A stretch of 64,000 nt of DNA, taken from assembly GCA_013314735.1 (NCBI GenBank), contig JABUFD010000001.1:930001-994000 (forward strand), given 5' to 3'. The stretch is from Anaerolineae bacterium (lineage in GTDB: Bacteria; Chloroflexota; Anaerolineae; Anaerolineales; Anaerolineaceae). Shown here piece after piece: positions 28,302-40,673 of the stretch; within the stretch, counting starts at the first letter, position 1; every line of letters starts with the position of its first letter. The notes under the pieces were generated by a model. That model was given only the letters and a program-made list of their open reading frames with translations. It had not been told where the DNA came from and made no database searches. The position numbers and the translations under genes were made by a program.

Positions 28302-29534
28302 ATGGCAAAGATATTTGCGATCGACGACAACGAAATCAACCTGAAAGTGGTTAAAACTACGTTGGCCCAGGTGGGTCATGAGGTGGTTACCGCTACAAAT
28401 GGGGTGGAAGCGTTGGAGAGGGTGGAAGGGATCGCTCCCGAAGTCATTATTTTGGATATCAGCATGCCAATTATGGATGGATATGAGGTCTGCCGCAAAT
28501 TGCGTGAAAATCCAGCCACGGCCCAGATACCTATCATTATTCTCACTGCATATAATGCTCTTGAGGACAAAATCAAGGGCTTTGATGCCGGGGCTGATGA
28601 TTACCTGACGAAACCATTCCAGCCAGCGGAGCTGCAGGCGCGGGTCAGTGTTATTCTGCGACGAAGCGCTGTCGCTCAGGTGACACCGAAAAAAGCTCCC
28701 ATGACGGGTAAAAATGGAAAAGTGATCTCATTATTCTCCATGCGTGGCGGGAGCGGTGTCAGTACGATCGCTGCTAACCTGGCATCAGGACTTTCGAAAA
28801 TTTGGAGTGGCAGTGTAGCCCTGGTCGATCTTTCTCTGGCGATGGGCCAGGCAGCATTGATGTTGAACCTGTCCTTACGAAATACCTGGGTTGACCTTGT
28901 CGGTATCCCTCCAGAAGAGTTGGAACCCGAAATTCTTGAAGCAATCCTGTTAAAGCATGAAAATGGCGTTCATGTATTGGCTGCTCCCAGAAGTATTGCG
29001 GACGGCGAGTTGATTACAGGCGAAATTGTCGGCAATGTCTTAAGATTGCTGCGTTCAATGTATGATTATGTTGTTATCGATCTGCCTTCCATGTTTAGTG
29101 AGGGGACACTACAGGCTTTCGATGCATCGAATGAGATCATTTGCCTTTTATCGCCGGAGTTGGCTTCTGTGCGAGCCATGATTGGCACGTTGGAAGTCCT
29201 TGATGAACTGGAATACAGCAACAATAAAAATATTATCCTGATGCTGAACCGGACGTTCGATAAACATGGCCTGGCCCGAAAAAATATTGAAAAAGCGTTG
29301 AAAAAGCCAATACAAATTTATGTTCCTTTTTCTCCGGAAGAATTTATCAATTCCATTAATTTCGGTGTGCCGATTGTGATGGGGGATCCCGAAAATGGTT
29401 TGGTTGAATTGTTTGAAGATCTTGCATTTCTATTGAGCACCGACGGTGACAAGGACCGCAAACCGTTGAACCCGACAGAAGCATACCTTCGTGTATATGA
29501 TCGGATAGAAAAACGCAAACAAAAGCGCAAGTGA
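28302..29534 (+). CDS. Receiver domain fused to a ParA/MinD-like (CpaE/TadZ-type) ATPase
   Basis: 410 residues. The N-terminal receiver (1-122) has Asp in VIILDISMPIMDGYEV and Lys in YLTKPFQPAEL. After a short linker the ParA-like domain begins ISLFSMRGGSGVSTIAANLA: Arg replaces the first and Val the second lysine of the deviant Walker A, as in CpaE/TadZ proteins, which are poor or inactive ATPases. The later motifs ALVDLSLAMGQAAL and YDYVVIDLP are kept. TadZ-like proteins place pilus or secretion machinery at a pole, yet no tad/cpa genes occur here. A basic tail RIEKRKQKRK closes it. Last gene of the island. Confidence 0.92.
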   Translation: MAKIFAIDDNEINLKVVKTTLAQVGHEVVTATNGVEALERVEGIAPEVIILDISMPIMDGYEVCRKLRENPATAQIPIIILTAYNALEDKIKGFDAGADDYLTKPFQPAELQARVSVILRRSAVAQVTPKKAPMTGKNGKVISLFSMRGGSGVSTIAANLASGLSKIWSGSVALVDLSLAMGQAALMLNLSLRNTWVDLVGIPPEELEPEILEAILLKHENGVHVLAAPRSIADGELITGEIVGNVLRLLRSMYDYVVIDLPSMFSEGTLQAFDASNEIICLLSPELASVRAMIGTLEVLDELEYSNNKNIILMLNRTFDKHGLARKNIEKALKKPIQIYVPFSPEEFINSINFGVPIVMGDPENGLVELFEDLAFLLSTDGDKDRKPLNPTEAYLRVYDRIEKRKQKRK

Positions 29535-29570
29535 CGGCGCCCAATAACAGCACGAGTTTCTCATTTTCCC

Positions 29571-29599
29571 TTGACCATCGCGGCACCGTTTGGTAAAAT
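29571..29599 (+). promoter_or_regulatory. Promoter of tRNA-Glu
   Basis: TTGACC (29571-29576) and TAAAAT (29594-29599) are separated by 17 bases and lie 13 bases before the tRNA 5' end. Confidence 0.75.
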
Positions 29600-29612
29600 T
29601 TTCTCCGTTGTC

Positions 29613-29685
29613 GCCTCCATCGTCTAGGGGACCAGGACGCAGCCCTTTCAAGGCTAAAACGGGAGTTCGAATCTCCCTGGAGGCA
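29613..29685 (+). tRNA. tRNA-Glu (anticodon TTC)
   Basis: 7-bp acceptor GCCTCCA/TGGAGGC, discriminator A, anticodon loop CTTTCAA (TTC), T loop TTCGAAT. The anticodon stem has AGCC/GGCT plus a C-A at its base. CCA not encoded. Flanked by its own promoter and terminator. Confidence 0.95.
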
Positions 29686-29691
29686 CTTCAT

Positions 29692-29720
29692 AAAGACTCT
29701 GCACGCAGGGTCTTTTTTTT
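29692..29720 (+). terminator. Terminator after tRNA-Glu
   Basis: AAAGACTCTGC and GCAGGGTCTTT pair with one G-T, followed by eight T. Confidence 0.85.
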
Positions 29721-29749
29721 ATATCGTGACACATTCCTGGGCGAGAACG

Positions 29750-29778
29750 TTACAGTAGGCAGCAATTCAAATTATAAT
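29750..29778 (+). promoter_or_regulatory. Promoter of purH-guaB
   Basis: TTACAG (29750-29755), 17-base spacer, TATAAT (29773-29778). The predicted leader before the ribosome site is only a few bases, which leaves no room for a riboswitch. Confidence 0.7.
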
Positions 29779-29800
29779 AGCGTCTATATTGGAGGTGCTG

Positions 29801-31315
29801 TTGAACGCAATATTATCTACATCGAATAAAGATGGCCTGGAGACATTCGCGTCTGGCCTGATTCATGAGGGCTTCCGATTATTTGCTACCGGGAAAACCT
29901 CACAATTTCTCCGGGATCATCACATTCCTGTAACTGATATCGAAGCACTGACTGGATTTCCAGAAATGTTAGGGGGACGTGTGAAGACTCTTCATCCGGC
30001 GATTCATGCCGGCATTTTGGCACGCGATCATGCAGAGGAGAAGCAAACAATCCGGGACAATGGCTGGTTGTTATTTGACCTGGTGGTTGTGAACCTGTAT
30101 GATTTCCATTCAGCATCCCAATCAGCATCCCAAAATCATGAGAATGTTGAAGAGGTGATTGAACAGATTGATATCGGAGGTGTAACGTTATTGCGGAGTG
30201 CTGCGAAAAATTTTGAGCGGGTCGGCGTGGTTTGTGATCCCGAAGATTACCCATCAGTCTTACAGCGGTTACAGAGTCATACCTTTGATCTTGGATATCG
30301 TAGGTCCCTGGCAGCAAAGGTATTCGGCAGAATTGCCGCCTATGATCAGGAGATTGCCAAGTACCTGGGCGCAGAGTCGCCTGTCAACCCGGGACAGGGA
30401 TTCGAGAGTTACAAGCTACGGTATGGTGAGAACCCCCACCAAAAAGCATGGTTTTATGCATCACAGCCATCAAAACTTCCATTCGAAGGTTTGATTCTGC
30501 AAGGCAAAGAATTATCGTTTAATAACATCGTTGATATTGATTCCGCAATCCAGGTAGTTGCGTCTTTCGGTCAGCCATGCGCCGCAATCGTGAAACATGC
30601 TTCACCCTGTGGGATCGCTTGTGGGGTCTTGCCACTAGAGGCCTATAATGCAGCTCTTGCCTCTGATCCTGTTTCTGCCTTTGGCGGAATTGTGGCAATG
30701 AACTGTAAAATTGGTCAGGAGGTGGCAGAGCAAATGACTCAGATGTTTTGCGAATGTGTTGCCGCGCCTGATTTTTCCGATGAGGCACTACGGGTATTCT
30801 CCAGGAAGAAGAATTTGCGTGTACTGAAAACGCCCTTTGCCAACCGTATCCCGTTTCAAGTGAGTTTCAAATCTGTTTTGGGTGGATACCTGGTTCAAGA
30901 AATGGATTTTGGCGATCCTGAGGGCGAAAGTTTGTGGCGAGTTGTTTCCAACCGTTCACCATCACCCGAAGAAATGGATACAGTCCGTTTTGCCTGGCAA
31001 TCCGTTCGGTTTATGAAGTCCAATGCGGTTGTTTTATGCCAGGGGCAGGCAACGGTTGGCGTGGGGAGCGGTCAGCCGAACCGGGTGGATTGTGTGAAAC
31101 TTGCTGCAGAACGGGCAGGGGAAAAGGCGGTAAATTCGGTTTTGGCGAGTGATGCTTTTTTCCCATTTGCAGATTCGATCGATGCTGCTCATCGGATCGG
31201 TGTTCGTGTCATCATTGAACCCGGTGGATCTGTGCGAGATCAAGAAGTGATTGACGCAGCAAACCGTTATGATATTGCATTAATTTTTACAGGTTGTCGG
31301 CACTTTCGCCATTAA
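29801..31315 (+). CDS. purH: Bifunctional AICAR formyltransferase / IMP cyclohydrolase
   Basis: Last two steps of de novo IMP synthesis. About 504 residues: the N-terminal IMP cyclohydrolase with [29 protein letters not shown] and NLYDF, and the C-terminal transformylase with [14 protein letters not shown], the catalytic region [33 protein letters not shown] and the closing [10 protein letters not shown]. The start is set at a TTG (29801) five bases after GGAGG; a TTG at 29789 would put the ribosome site inside the gene. Followed 17 bases on by guaB, so purine genes are together. Confidence 0.95.
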   Translation: MNAILSTSNKDGLETFASGLIHEGFRLFATGKTSQFLRDHHIPVTDIEALTGFPEMLGGRVKTLHPAIHAGILARDHAEEKQTIRDNGWLLFDLVVVNLYDFHSASQSASQNHENVEEVIEQIDIGGVTLLRSAAKNFERVGVVCDPEDYPSVLQRLQSHTFDLGYRRSLAAKVFGRIAAYDQEIAKYLGAESPVNPGQGFESYKLRYGENPHQKAWFYASQPSKLPFEGLILQGKELSFNNIVDIDSAIQVVASFGQPCAAIVKHASPCGIACGVLPLEAYNAALASDPVSAFGGIVAMNCKIGQEVAEQMTQMFCECVAAPDFSDEALRVFSRKKNLRVLKTPFANRIPFQVSFKSVLGGYLVQEMDFGDPEGESLWRVVSNRSPSPEEMDTVRFAWQSVRFMKSNAVVLCQGQATVGVGSGQPNRVDCVKLAAERAGEKAVNSVLASDAFFPFADSIDAAHRIGVRVIIEPGGSVRDQEVIDAANRYDIALIFTGCRHFRH

Positions 31316-31332
31316 TTTTAGGAGACAGGATT

Positions 31333-32814
31333 ATGAATGAGTTGTTATTCGAAAATTTAGAAGGATTAACGTTTGACGATGTTCTGACAGTGCCGAATTA
31401 TTCCGAGGTGTTGCCCTCTCACGTAGATACCCGATCACACCTGACACGGGATATCTTCCTTAACATCCCGATTGTTTCCGCCGCGATGGATACCATAACT
31501 GAGGCGCGGTTGGCGATTTCGATTGCGCGTGAGGGTGGGATTGGAATCATTCATCGAAATTTTTCCATCGAAGAACAGGCTGCTGAGGTTGATCGTGTGA
31601 AGCGAAGCGAAGCCGGTATGATTACAGATCCGATCACTCTGCCACCTACTGCAAAACTGGCAGAAGCAGATGCGATCATGGCGAAGTACCATATCAGCGG
31701 CATCCCCATTGTCGATCCAGATACAAATCGACTGGTCGGTATTTTTACTAACCGCGATTTTCGATTTGCCTCCGGCCATGATCTCTCCAAACCGGTGTTG
31801 GAATATATGACTCATGATAACCTTGTCACCGCAACTGTGGGAACAACCCTCGAAGAAGCAAAAAATATTCTCCAGCAACATCGTATCGAAAAGCTGCCTT
31901 TGGTTAATGAATCTTTTGAATTAATTGGTTTGATTACGGTTAAAGACATTCAGAAAAAAATTGATTATCCTCATGCGGCAAAAGATGGAAAGGGCAGGTT
32001 GTTGGTCGGTGCAGCGATCGGGGTTGGACAAGATCTGGAGGCGCGTGTCCGCGCTCTGGTTAAGGCGGGTGTTGATGTTGTGGTCATAGATACTGCACAT
32101 GGAGATTCTTTGGGCGTGATCAACGCTGTCAAACGAGTAAAAAATCAATGGCCAGGGTTGCCCGTTGTGGCAGGTAATGTGGTTACAGGAGAGGGCACTC
32201 AACGGTTGATAGAAGCAGGTGCGGATGCTGTTAAAGTTGGCGTTGGCGCTGGTTCCATCTGCACAACCCGTGTTATTGCCGGTACAGGTGTGCCCCAGAT
32301 GACGGCAATTTACCAATGCGCTCGGGTTGGAAAAGCATATGGTATTCCGATCATCGCGGATGGTGGTATTAAATATTCCGGTGATATCGTTAAAGCAATT
32401 GCTGCTGGCGCTGATTGTGTCATGCTAGGCAGCATGATGGCCGGGTTGGATGAGGCCCCCGGTGAAGTCATCACCTTTGAGGGACGCCAATTTAAAGAAT
32501 ACCGCGGAATGGGAAGTATGGCTGCTATGCAAGGACACGGGAAGGATCGATATGGATCAGGGCAGACCCCTGGAAGCAAATTGGTGCCTGAGGGTGTGGA
32601 AGGGATTGTGCCTTATAAGGGAAAATTGCAGGATTTTATTTTCCAATTGGTTGGTGGACTTCGAAGTGGGATGGGATATGTGGGGGCGAGAAATATTAAT
32701 GAATTGAAAGAAAATACAAGGTTGATCAAAATCACGCATGCTGGCTTAATCGAAAGTCATCCCCATGACATCACGATTCTGCGGGAAGCTCCAAATTACC
32801 AGAGTAAAAAGTGA
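31333..32814 (+). CDS. guaB: IMP dehydrogenase
   Basis: Oxidises IMP to XMP, the committed step to GMP. 493 residues: N-terminal barrel half ([18 protein letters not shown]), a tandem CBS insert (about 97-215, with [19 protein letters not shown]), and the catalytic loop with the nucleophilic Cys in [20 protein letters not shown], then [12 protein letters not shown] and [19 protein letters not shown] precedes the ATG at 31333; a frame reaching back to 31294 only overlaps purH. Its stop overlaps the GTG of an ABC permease by four bases. Confidence 0.96.
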   Translation: MNELLFENLEGLTFDDVLTVPNYSEVLPSHVDTRSHLTRDIFLNIPIVSAAMDTITEARLAISIAREGGIGIIHRNFSIEEQAAEVDRVKRSEAGMITDPITLPPTAKLAEADAIMAKYHISGIPIVDPDTNRLVGIFTNRDFRFASGHDLSKPVLEYMTHDNLVTATVGTTLEEAKNILQQHRIEKLPLVNESFELIGLITVKDIQKKIDYPHAAKDGKGRLLVGAAIGVGQDLEARVRALVKAGVDVVVIDTAHGDSLGVINAVKRVKNQWPGLPVVAGNVVTGEGTQRLIEAGADAVKVGVGAGSICTTRVIAGTGVPQMTAIYQCARVGKAYGIPIIADGGIKYSGDIVKAIAAGADCVMLGSMMAGLDEAPGEVITFEGRQFKEYRGMGSMAAMQGHGKDRYGSGQTPGSKLVPEGVEGIVPYKGKLQDFIFQLVGGLRSGMGYVGARNINELKENTRLIKITHAGLIESHPHDITILREAPNYQSKK

Positions 32815-33608
32815 AAACTAACTCTTTGTTGAAATCGAATGCCAGGGCAAGATTGTCGAGATGGAGAAGTCCGGTTGCAGCCTATACTGCACTTGTGGTG
32901 ATTTTGTTGTCTTCCTGGTATATTTTTACGGCAGTTGGTCAATACCCCGATTTTATTCTTCCCGGGCCAGCCCTGGTGTGGCAACGATTTCAAACCGCCT
33001 TGATGAAAGGGCGGTTGCTGTTCCATTTTCTTGTGACTTTATGGGAAGTAGCTGCCGGATTGTGCCTTGGCACGTTTTTCGCCCTTATTACAGGCTATTT
33101 GTTATCGAAATCCAGAAGGCTGGAGAACTTCCTTTCGCCGGTGCTTGTTGCAAGTCAAGCTGTTCCGATTGTTGCTGTGGCACCACTCTTGATCATATGG
33201 TTCGGTCCGGGATTGTTCTCGAAAATCCTGGTTTGTTCGATTATCATTTATTTTCCGGTCCTGGTTAATGTCGTTGCTGGCTTGAAAAGCGTTCCCACTG
33301 ACTTGCAAAATTTAATGACATCATTAAACGCGAACCGTAAACAGAAACTTGTGTGGCTTGAAATACCTGCAACCTTACCTTACTTTTTTACCGGGATGAA
33401 AGTTGGCGCAACGCTCTCTGTCACAGGGGCGGTTGTGGGTGAATTCCTGGGTGCTGATAAAGGGTTGGGTTTTTTAATTAACGTGGCCAGGGGGCAGTAT
33501 GACACAGCATTGGTCATGGCAATTATCATCATCCTTGTCCTTTTTGCCCTGGTGCTTTATTATCTGGTTGTGCTGATTGAAAAAATCATGGTTCGATGGA
33601 AGGAATAA
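32811..33608 (+). CDS. ABC transporter permease, SsuC/TauC type
   Basis: 265 residues with about six membrane helices and the permease-ATPase coupling loop (EAA-like) around [20 protein letters not shown] and [20 protein letters not shown]. The GTG start overlaps the guaB stop (GTGA), so translation is coupled to purine synthesis genes. With the next two genes it forms a three-part importer of the NMT1/SsuABC class, members of which carry sulfonates, thiamine pyrimidines, riboflavin or others. Confidence 0.9.
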   Translation: MKTNSLLKSNARARLSRWRSPVAAYTALVVILLSSWYIFTAVGQYPDFILPGPALVWQRFQTALMKGRLLFHFLVTLWEVAAGLCLGTFFALITGYLLSKSRRLENFLSPVLVASQAVPIVAVAPLLIIWFGPGLFSKILVCSIIIYFPVLVNVVAGLKSVPTDLQNLMTSLNANRKQKLVWLEIPATLPYFFTGMKVGATLSVTGAVVGEFLGADKGLGFLINVARGQYDTALVMAIIIILVLFALVLYYLVVLIEKIMVRWKE

Positions 33609-33612
33609 TTTT

Positions 33613-34587
33613 TTGAAAACACACGCACGCCTTCTCACCACTTTTATACTTTCTCTCGTATGGATGTTAACCGCCTGTCGACCATCATCGCATCGTTTAG
33701 AGACCATTGACCTGGCTGTTGGATACATCCCCAATGTTCAGTTTGCTCCTTTCTATGTCGCAATGGAAAAAGGTTTTTTTGAAGATGAAGGGATCGATAT
33801 CAATCTAATTTATGGATACGAGATTGACGGTGTTAGCCTGGTTGGTGCTGGCGAATACCAATTTGCTGTGGCATCAGGAGAACAAGTTCTGCTGGCACGC
33901 GATAAAGAACTTCCGGTTGTGTATGTCATGAACTGGTATGACGAATTCCCTGTGGGTATCACCGTGTTGAAGAACACCGGAATCGATGAGTTAAGGGATT
34001 TACGCGGCAAAACGATTGGTACTCCTGCATTGCAGGGTGCCAGTTATATTGGAATGGAAGCATTGCTCCATGCTGCCGAATTGACGGAAGATGATGTTCA
34101 GGTTGAAGTGATTGGTTATGCACAGGTGGAGTTACTCAGTACCGGTCAGGTTGATGCTGCTGTAGTCTATCTTGCCAACGAGCCGGTTCAATTGGAAGCG
34201 GCGGGATACGATGTAACAAGTTTTCATGTTTCCGATTATTCAGAGCTGGTAGCTAATGGATTGGTGACAAGCGCAGATACTATTCAAAATCAACCAGAAC
34301 TCGTAAAAAGAATGGTTCGTGCGACATTCCGCGGTATGCAGTATGCGGCTGATCATCCTGAGGAAGCGTACGCCATTTGCCTTCTGTATGTTGAGAATTT
34401 GCCAGAGCAACCCACAGGGCAACAATATGATGTCCTGACCCGATCTATTGCGTTTTGGTCGATTGAGGATGGAGGAAATTCAGAAATTGAGCAGTGGCAG
34501 AACACCGATGAATTGCTTCGTAATTTGGGTATGATCACAAAGACATATCCTTTGGAATCCATTTTTACCAACCAATTCCTACCCTGA
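33613..34587 (+). CDS. NMT1/THI5-like substrate-binding lipoprotein
   Basis: 324 residues. A signal peptide ends in the lipobox LTAC (about residues 15-18). The mature part is an NMT1-like binding protein: LAVGYIPNVQFAPFYVAMEK, GVSLVGAGEYQFAVASGEQV, LRGKTIGTPALQGASYIGME and AAVVYLANEPVQLEAAGYDV. This sub-type is common in Chloroflexota and resembles proteins proposed as RibY (riboflavin) or ThiY-like (thiamine pyrimidine); the ligand is not decided by sequence. The TTG at 33613 follows AAGGAA by 7 bases and is preferred over a TTG inside the permease gene. Confidence 0.87.
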   Translation: MKTHARLLTTFILSLVWMLTACRPSSHRLETIDLAVGYIPNVQFAPFYVAMEKGFFEDEGIDINLIYGYEIDGVSLVGAGEYQFAVASGEQVLLARDKELPVVYVMNWYDEFPVGITVLKNTGIDELRDLRGKTIGTPALQGASYIGMEALLHAAELTEDDVQVEVIGYAQVELLSTGQVDAAVVYLANEPVQLEAAGYDVTSFHVSDYSELVANGLVTSADTIQNQPELVKRMVRATFRGMQYAADHPEEAYAICLLYVENLPEQPTGQQYDVLTRSIAFWSIEDGGNSEIEQWQNTDELLRNLGMITKTYPLESIFTNQFLP

Positions 34588-34592
34588 TCAAC

Positions 34593-35351
34593 ATGCCGCA
34601 AATTCGCGTGGTCGATGTTTCTCATTCCTTCCATACTGAACAAGGGGATTTCCCTGTTCTGAAACCGCTCGATTTCATTATTGAGCGAGAACAATTCTTG
34701 TCAATCCTGGGGCCATCTGGGTGTGGAAAAACAACGTTGTTAAAAATACTTGCCGGTTTGATCCAACCATCGGCCGGCGGGATACAACATGAAATTGATG
34801 GTGAAGCGGTTGATGACTTGCGGGTTGGCATGATGTTCCAACAGGCGAATTTGATGCCATGGCGGACCATTGTGGAAAATGTGTTGCTCCCGCTGCAGCT
34901 GAAAACACCCCGGCTGCACAGAAGCGTTATGGTGGCCAGAGCCATATCCATCCTTGAAACAGTAGGCCTGTGTGGGTATGAAAATATGCGGATAAATGAG
35001 ATATCTGGTGGTATGGCGCAACGGGTAGCCCTGGCCAGGGCAATGATCCACGATCCTCAGTTATTGCTTTTGGATGAACCTTTTGGCTCACTTGATGCGT
35101 TGACGCGAGAGTCGATGGGGGAGGAATTATTGCGTGTATGGCAAACCCACAAAAAAACGGTTGTCATGGTTACCCATTCTGTATCCGAAGCCATTTTGTT
35201 ATCCGACCGTGTAATCGTATTCTCACGCAGACCTTCCTCCATTGTTCTGGATATAGAGATTAAGCTACCTCGGCCTCGGGAGGCAGGCATTCGTTATTCG
35301 GCTGAATTTTCTGAATATTCAGCCATGATTCACACCTCCATCGCGCAATAA
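34593..35351 (+). CDS. ABC transporter ATP-binding protein, SsuB/TauB type
   Basis: 252-residue importer ATPase: Walker A GPSGCGKTTLLKILAG, Q-loop MMFQQANLMPW, signature ISGGMAQRVALARA, Walker B LLLLDEPFGSLDAL and switch His in VMVTHSVSEAILL. It follows the binding protein by 5 bases and closes the importer operon; an inverted repeat lies just after the stop. The signature is ISGGM rather than LSGGQ, which is common in this subfamily. Confidence 0.93.
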   Translation: MPQIRVVDVSHSFHTEQGDFPVLKPLDFIIEREQFLSILGPSGCGKTTLLKILAGLIQPSAGGIQHEIDGEAVDDLRVGMMFQQANLMPWRTIVENVLLPLQLKTPRLHRSVMVARAISILETVGLCGYENMRINEISGGMAQRVALARAMIHDPQLLLLDEPFGSLDALTRESMGEELLRVWQTHKKTVVMVTHSVSEAILLSDRVIVFSRRPSSIVLDIEIKLPRPREAGIRYSAEFSEYSAMIHTSIAQ

Positions 35352-35354
35352 AAG

Positions 35355-35382
35355 CTCGAACCTCTGTTAATGGAGGTTCGAG
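35355..35382. terminator. Hairpin between the ABC importer and thrS
   Basis: Perfect 10-bp arms CTCGAACCTC / GAGGTTCGAG with an 8-base loop. On the minus strand CTTTTATT follows, as for thrS; on the plus strand there is no T run. It separates convergent genes. Confidence 0.65.
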
Positions 35383-35456
35383 TGGGTGGGGTATTTTCCT
35401 GACCGTTGGTGTTGTCAAGTGTTCACTTTGAATCATCAGACGATTTGCTGATTTGC

Positions 35457-37247
35457 TCAGGCAGTGTGGTTGGCAATAGCCTCCAAAGCCATTTCCCGGA
35501 AAGCCTCCAGCGCCATAGCGCCCGGGTTGTCGCCTGACCGAAGGCGTAATGAAACCTGGTGATTCTCCATTTCTGCATCACCAACAATCAACATATAAGG
35601 GATCTTCTGTTTCTGGGCATCGCGAATTTTCGCATTCATACGGTCTGCGCGGTCATCCACAGAGATACGGAGGCCGTATTGTTGTAATTCCTTTGCAATG
35701 GTATGCGCATAGTCATTGTGCCTGTCTGCAATTGGAATGATCGTCGCCTGTGTGGGCGACAGCCAAACTGGAAATGCTCCCGCATAATGCTCAATCAGGA
35801 TACCAAAGAACCGTTCCAGTGATCCCAACAAAGCGCGATGGATCATATATGGGCGGTGGGGTTGGCCATCATCACCGACATAGGTTAGACCAAACCTTTC
35901 GGGCAGGTTGAAATCGAACTGAATTGTTGACAACTGCCATTCCCGGCCAATCGCATCTTTAATTTTCAAATCGATTTTTGGGCCATAGAATGCACCACCG
36001 CCTGCGTCGACTTCGTACGGGAGTTCCGCCCTTTTTAATGCCTCTTCCAGCGCCGCTTCTGCATCTCTCCATCGTTCTGGTTCTCCCACCGATTTTTCCG
36101 GTTTGGTACTGAGATATGCCTTAAATTCTTTGAAACCAAATGAACGCAAAATATGCAATGAAAAGTCCAGGACGAAGTCAATTTCATCCGGCATTTGTTC
36201 CGGGAGGCAGAAGTGATGAGCGTCATCCTGAGTAAATCCTCGCACACGCATCATGCCATGGAGAACCCCTGAACGCTCGTAGCGATATACTGTGCCGTTC
36301 TCCGCATACCTCAATGGCAGATCTTTGTAGGATTTCAAGCCTGATTTGTAGATGTGAACATGAAAAGGGCAATTCATAGGCTTGATGAAATAATCCTGAC
36401 CTTCAACAGAAATTGGAGAGTACATATTTTCCTTGTAGAAACCAAGGTGTCCGCTGGTCTCCCAGAGTGATGCTTTCCCAATATGCGGTGAGTAGACAAA
36501 ATCATATCCGGCTTTTAGGTGCTCTTCATCACAGAAATGCTCTGCCAGTTTGCGCATCAACCCTAACTTGGGGTGCCATAACACCAGTCCTGCACCAACC
36601 TCATCATTAACCGAATAAAGGTCCAGATCTTTCCCGAGACGCCTATGGTCGCGTTTTTTTGCTTCCTCCAATTTCCATATATAGTCTTTGAGGTCTTTTG
36701 GATCCAGCCATGCGGTACCATAAATTCGCTGCAGCATCTGCCGGTTTTCATCACCACGCCAATATGCACCGGCGACACTCATTAATTTGACGGCTTTGGG
36801 GTTGATTTTCCCCATATTTTCAACATGGGGTCCTCGGCAGAGGTCAACAAACGTATCGCTCTTATATAACGAAATTTCGGGTTTTTCTTGGATTGGATTC
36901 CCATCTTCGTCCATTCCACCTTGTTCGAGCCCATCAATCAGTTCGAGTTTGTAGGGTTGATTCTTAAATACATGCCGGGCTTGTTCAGCTGAAATGACTT
37001 CACGCGTAAACACATGGCGTCCCTTGATGATTTCTTTCATTTTATCTTCAATGAGATCGAGATCATCGCTTGTTAATGGGCGGGGTAGATCGAAGTCGTA
37101 GTAAAAGCCATCTTGAATCGCTGGACCGATTGCGAATTTGGCTTCCGGGAATAATGCCAGAACTGCCTGTGCCATTACATGGGCAGTAGAATGACGCACC
37201 CGATATAATTCTGATTGTTCATATTCATTCTGTAATTCTGCTGCCAT
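35457..37247 (-). CDS. thrS: Threonyl-tRNA synthetase
   Basis: 596 residues. It opens directly with the editing/second domain (HSTAHVMAQAV, later DLCRGPHVENMG) and lacks the N-terminal TGS domain found in about 640-residue forms. The class II core shows MNCPFHVHIYKSG (zinc Cys), YRYERSGVLHGMMRVRGFTQ, then GAFYGPKID and the anticodon-binding end. The ATG at 37247 follows AAAGGA; a frame reaching to 37343 reads through the T-box and terminator and must be false. Expression is probably set by charging of tRNA-Thr through that leader. Confidence 0.96.
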   Translation of the reverse strand: MAAELQNEYEQSELYRVRHSTAHVMAQAVLALFPEAKFAIGPAIQDGFYYDFDLPRPLTSDDLDLIEDKMKEIIKGRHVFTREVISAEQARHVFKNQPYKLELIDGLEQGGMDEDGNPIQEKPEISLYKSDTFVDLCRGPHVENMGKINPKAVKLMSVAGAYWRGDENRQMLQRIYGTAWLDPKDLKDYIWKLEEAKKRDHRRLGKDLDLYSVNDEVGAGLVLWHPKLGLMRKLAEHFCDEEHLKAGYDFVYSPHIGKASLWETSGHLGFYKENMYSPISVEGQDYFIKPMNCPFHVHIYKSGLKSYKDLPLRYAENGTVYRYERSGVLHGMMRVRGFTQDDAHHFCLPEQMPDEIDFVLDFSLHILRSFGFKEFKAYLSTKPEKSVGEPERWRDAEAALEEALKRAELPYEVDAGGGAFYGPKIDLKIKDAIGREWQLSTIQFDFNLPERFGLTYVGDDGQPHRPYMIHRALLGSLERFFGILIEHYAGAFPVWLSPTQATIIPIADRHNDYAHTIAKELQQYGLRISVDDRADRMNAKIRDAQKQKIPYMLIVGDAEMENHQVSLRLRSGDNPGAMALEAFREMALEAIANHTA

Positions 37248-37269
37248 TTCTATATCCTTTCTTAAAAAT

Positions 37270-37480
37270 AAAAAAATCCCGTCCCAATGGGGCGAGATTA
37301 TGTCACGCGGTTCCACCCATGTTCGAACAAAAATGTTCCTCATGCGGGTCTTTAACGGGACGATCCGGTTACCTTACTCCAAAAATTTGTTTCCGGTTTC
37401 CGCTCGCAGGTGGTTTGTTTTCGCTTAATTTGCCGGGGACTTTCAGCCGCTGATCCCTGTTCTCTGTCAAATATACCCGA
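37270..37480 (-). promoter_or_regulatory. T-box leader of thrS
   Basis: On the minus strand the T-box core GGGTGGAACCGCG (37306-37318) is followed by a terminator hairpin ATCTCGCCCC-ATT-GGGACGGGAT and seven T (37270-37298). Upstream lie AGTA (after the presumed specifier loop), the block CCCGTTAAAGAC and a Stem-I-like CAGCGGCTGAAAGTCCCC. A threonine codon ACC (37395-37397, in GGAAACCGG) is a fitting specifier. Uncharged tRNA-Thr would stabilise the antiterminator. T-boxes are well known ahead of aminoacyl-tRNA synthetases in Firmicutes and also occur in Chloroflexota. Folding was done by eye. Confidence 0.9.
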
Positions 37481-37514
37481 AACATGTCCTGGTCAACGCG
37501 TTTATTGTATTGTG

Positions 37515-37588
37515 TGGGTGGTATAGGACTCGAACCTACGACCTTTGCGATGTCAACGCAATGCTCTAACCAACTGAGCTAACCACCC
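37515..37588 (-). tRNA. tRNA-Val (anticodon GAC)
   Basis: Minus-strand cloverleaf: acceptor GGGTGGT/ACCACCC, anticodon stem TTGCG/CGCAA around loop TTGACAT (GAC), T loop TTCGAGT, discriminator A. CCA not encoded. It sits between gyrB and the thrS leader, on the same strand, so its transcript may run into the T-box. Confidence 0.95.
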
Positions 37589-37635
37589 GTTAACGTTCGA
37601 TATTATATCTTAAGCACATCAAAAAATCAATGAAA

Positions 37636-40655
<3,020 letters not shown>

Positions 40656-40673
40656 GAAACCTTCCTGCGATTC

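Noticed and set aside
37248-37343. Longer ThrRS start
   Set aside because: Those codons read through the T-box terminator and core; the ATG at 37247 has a ribosome site.
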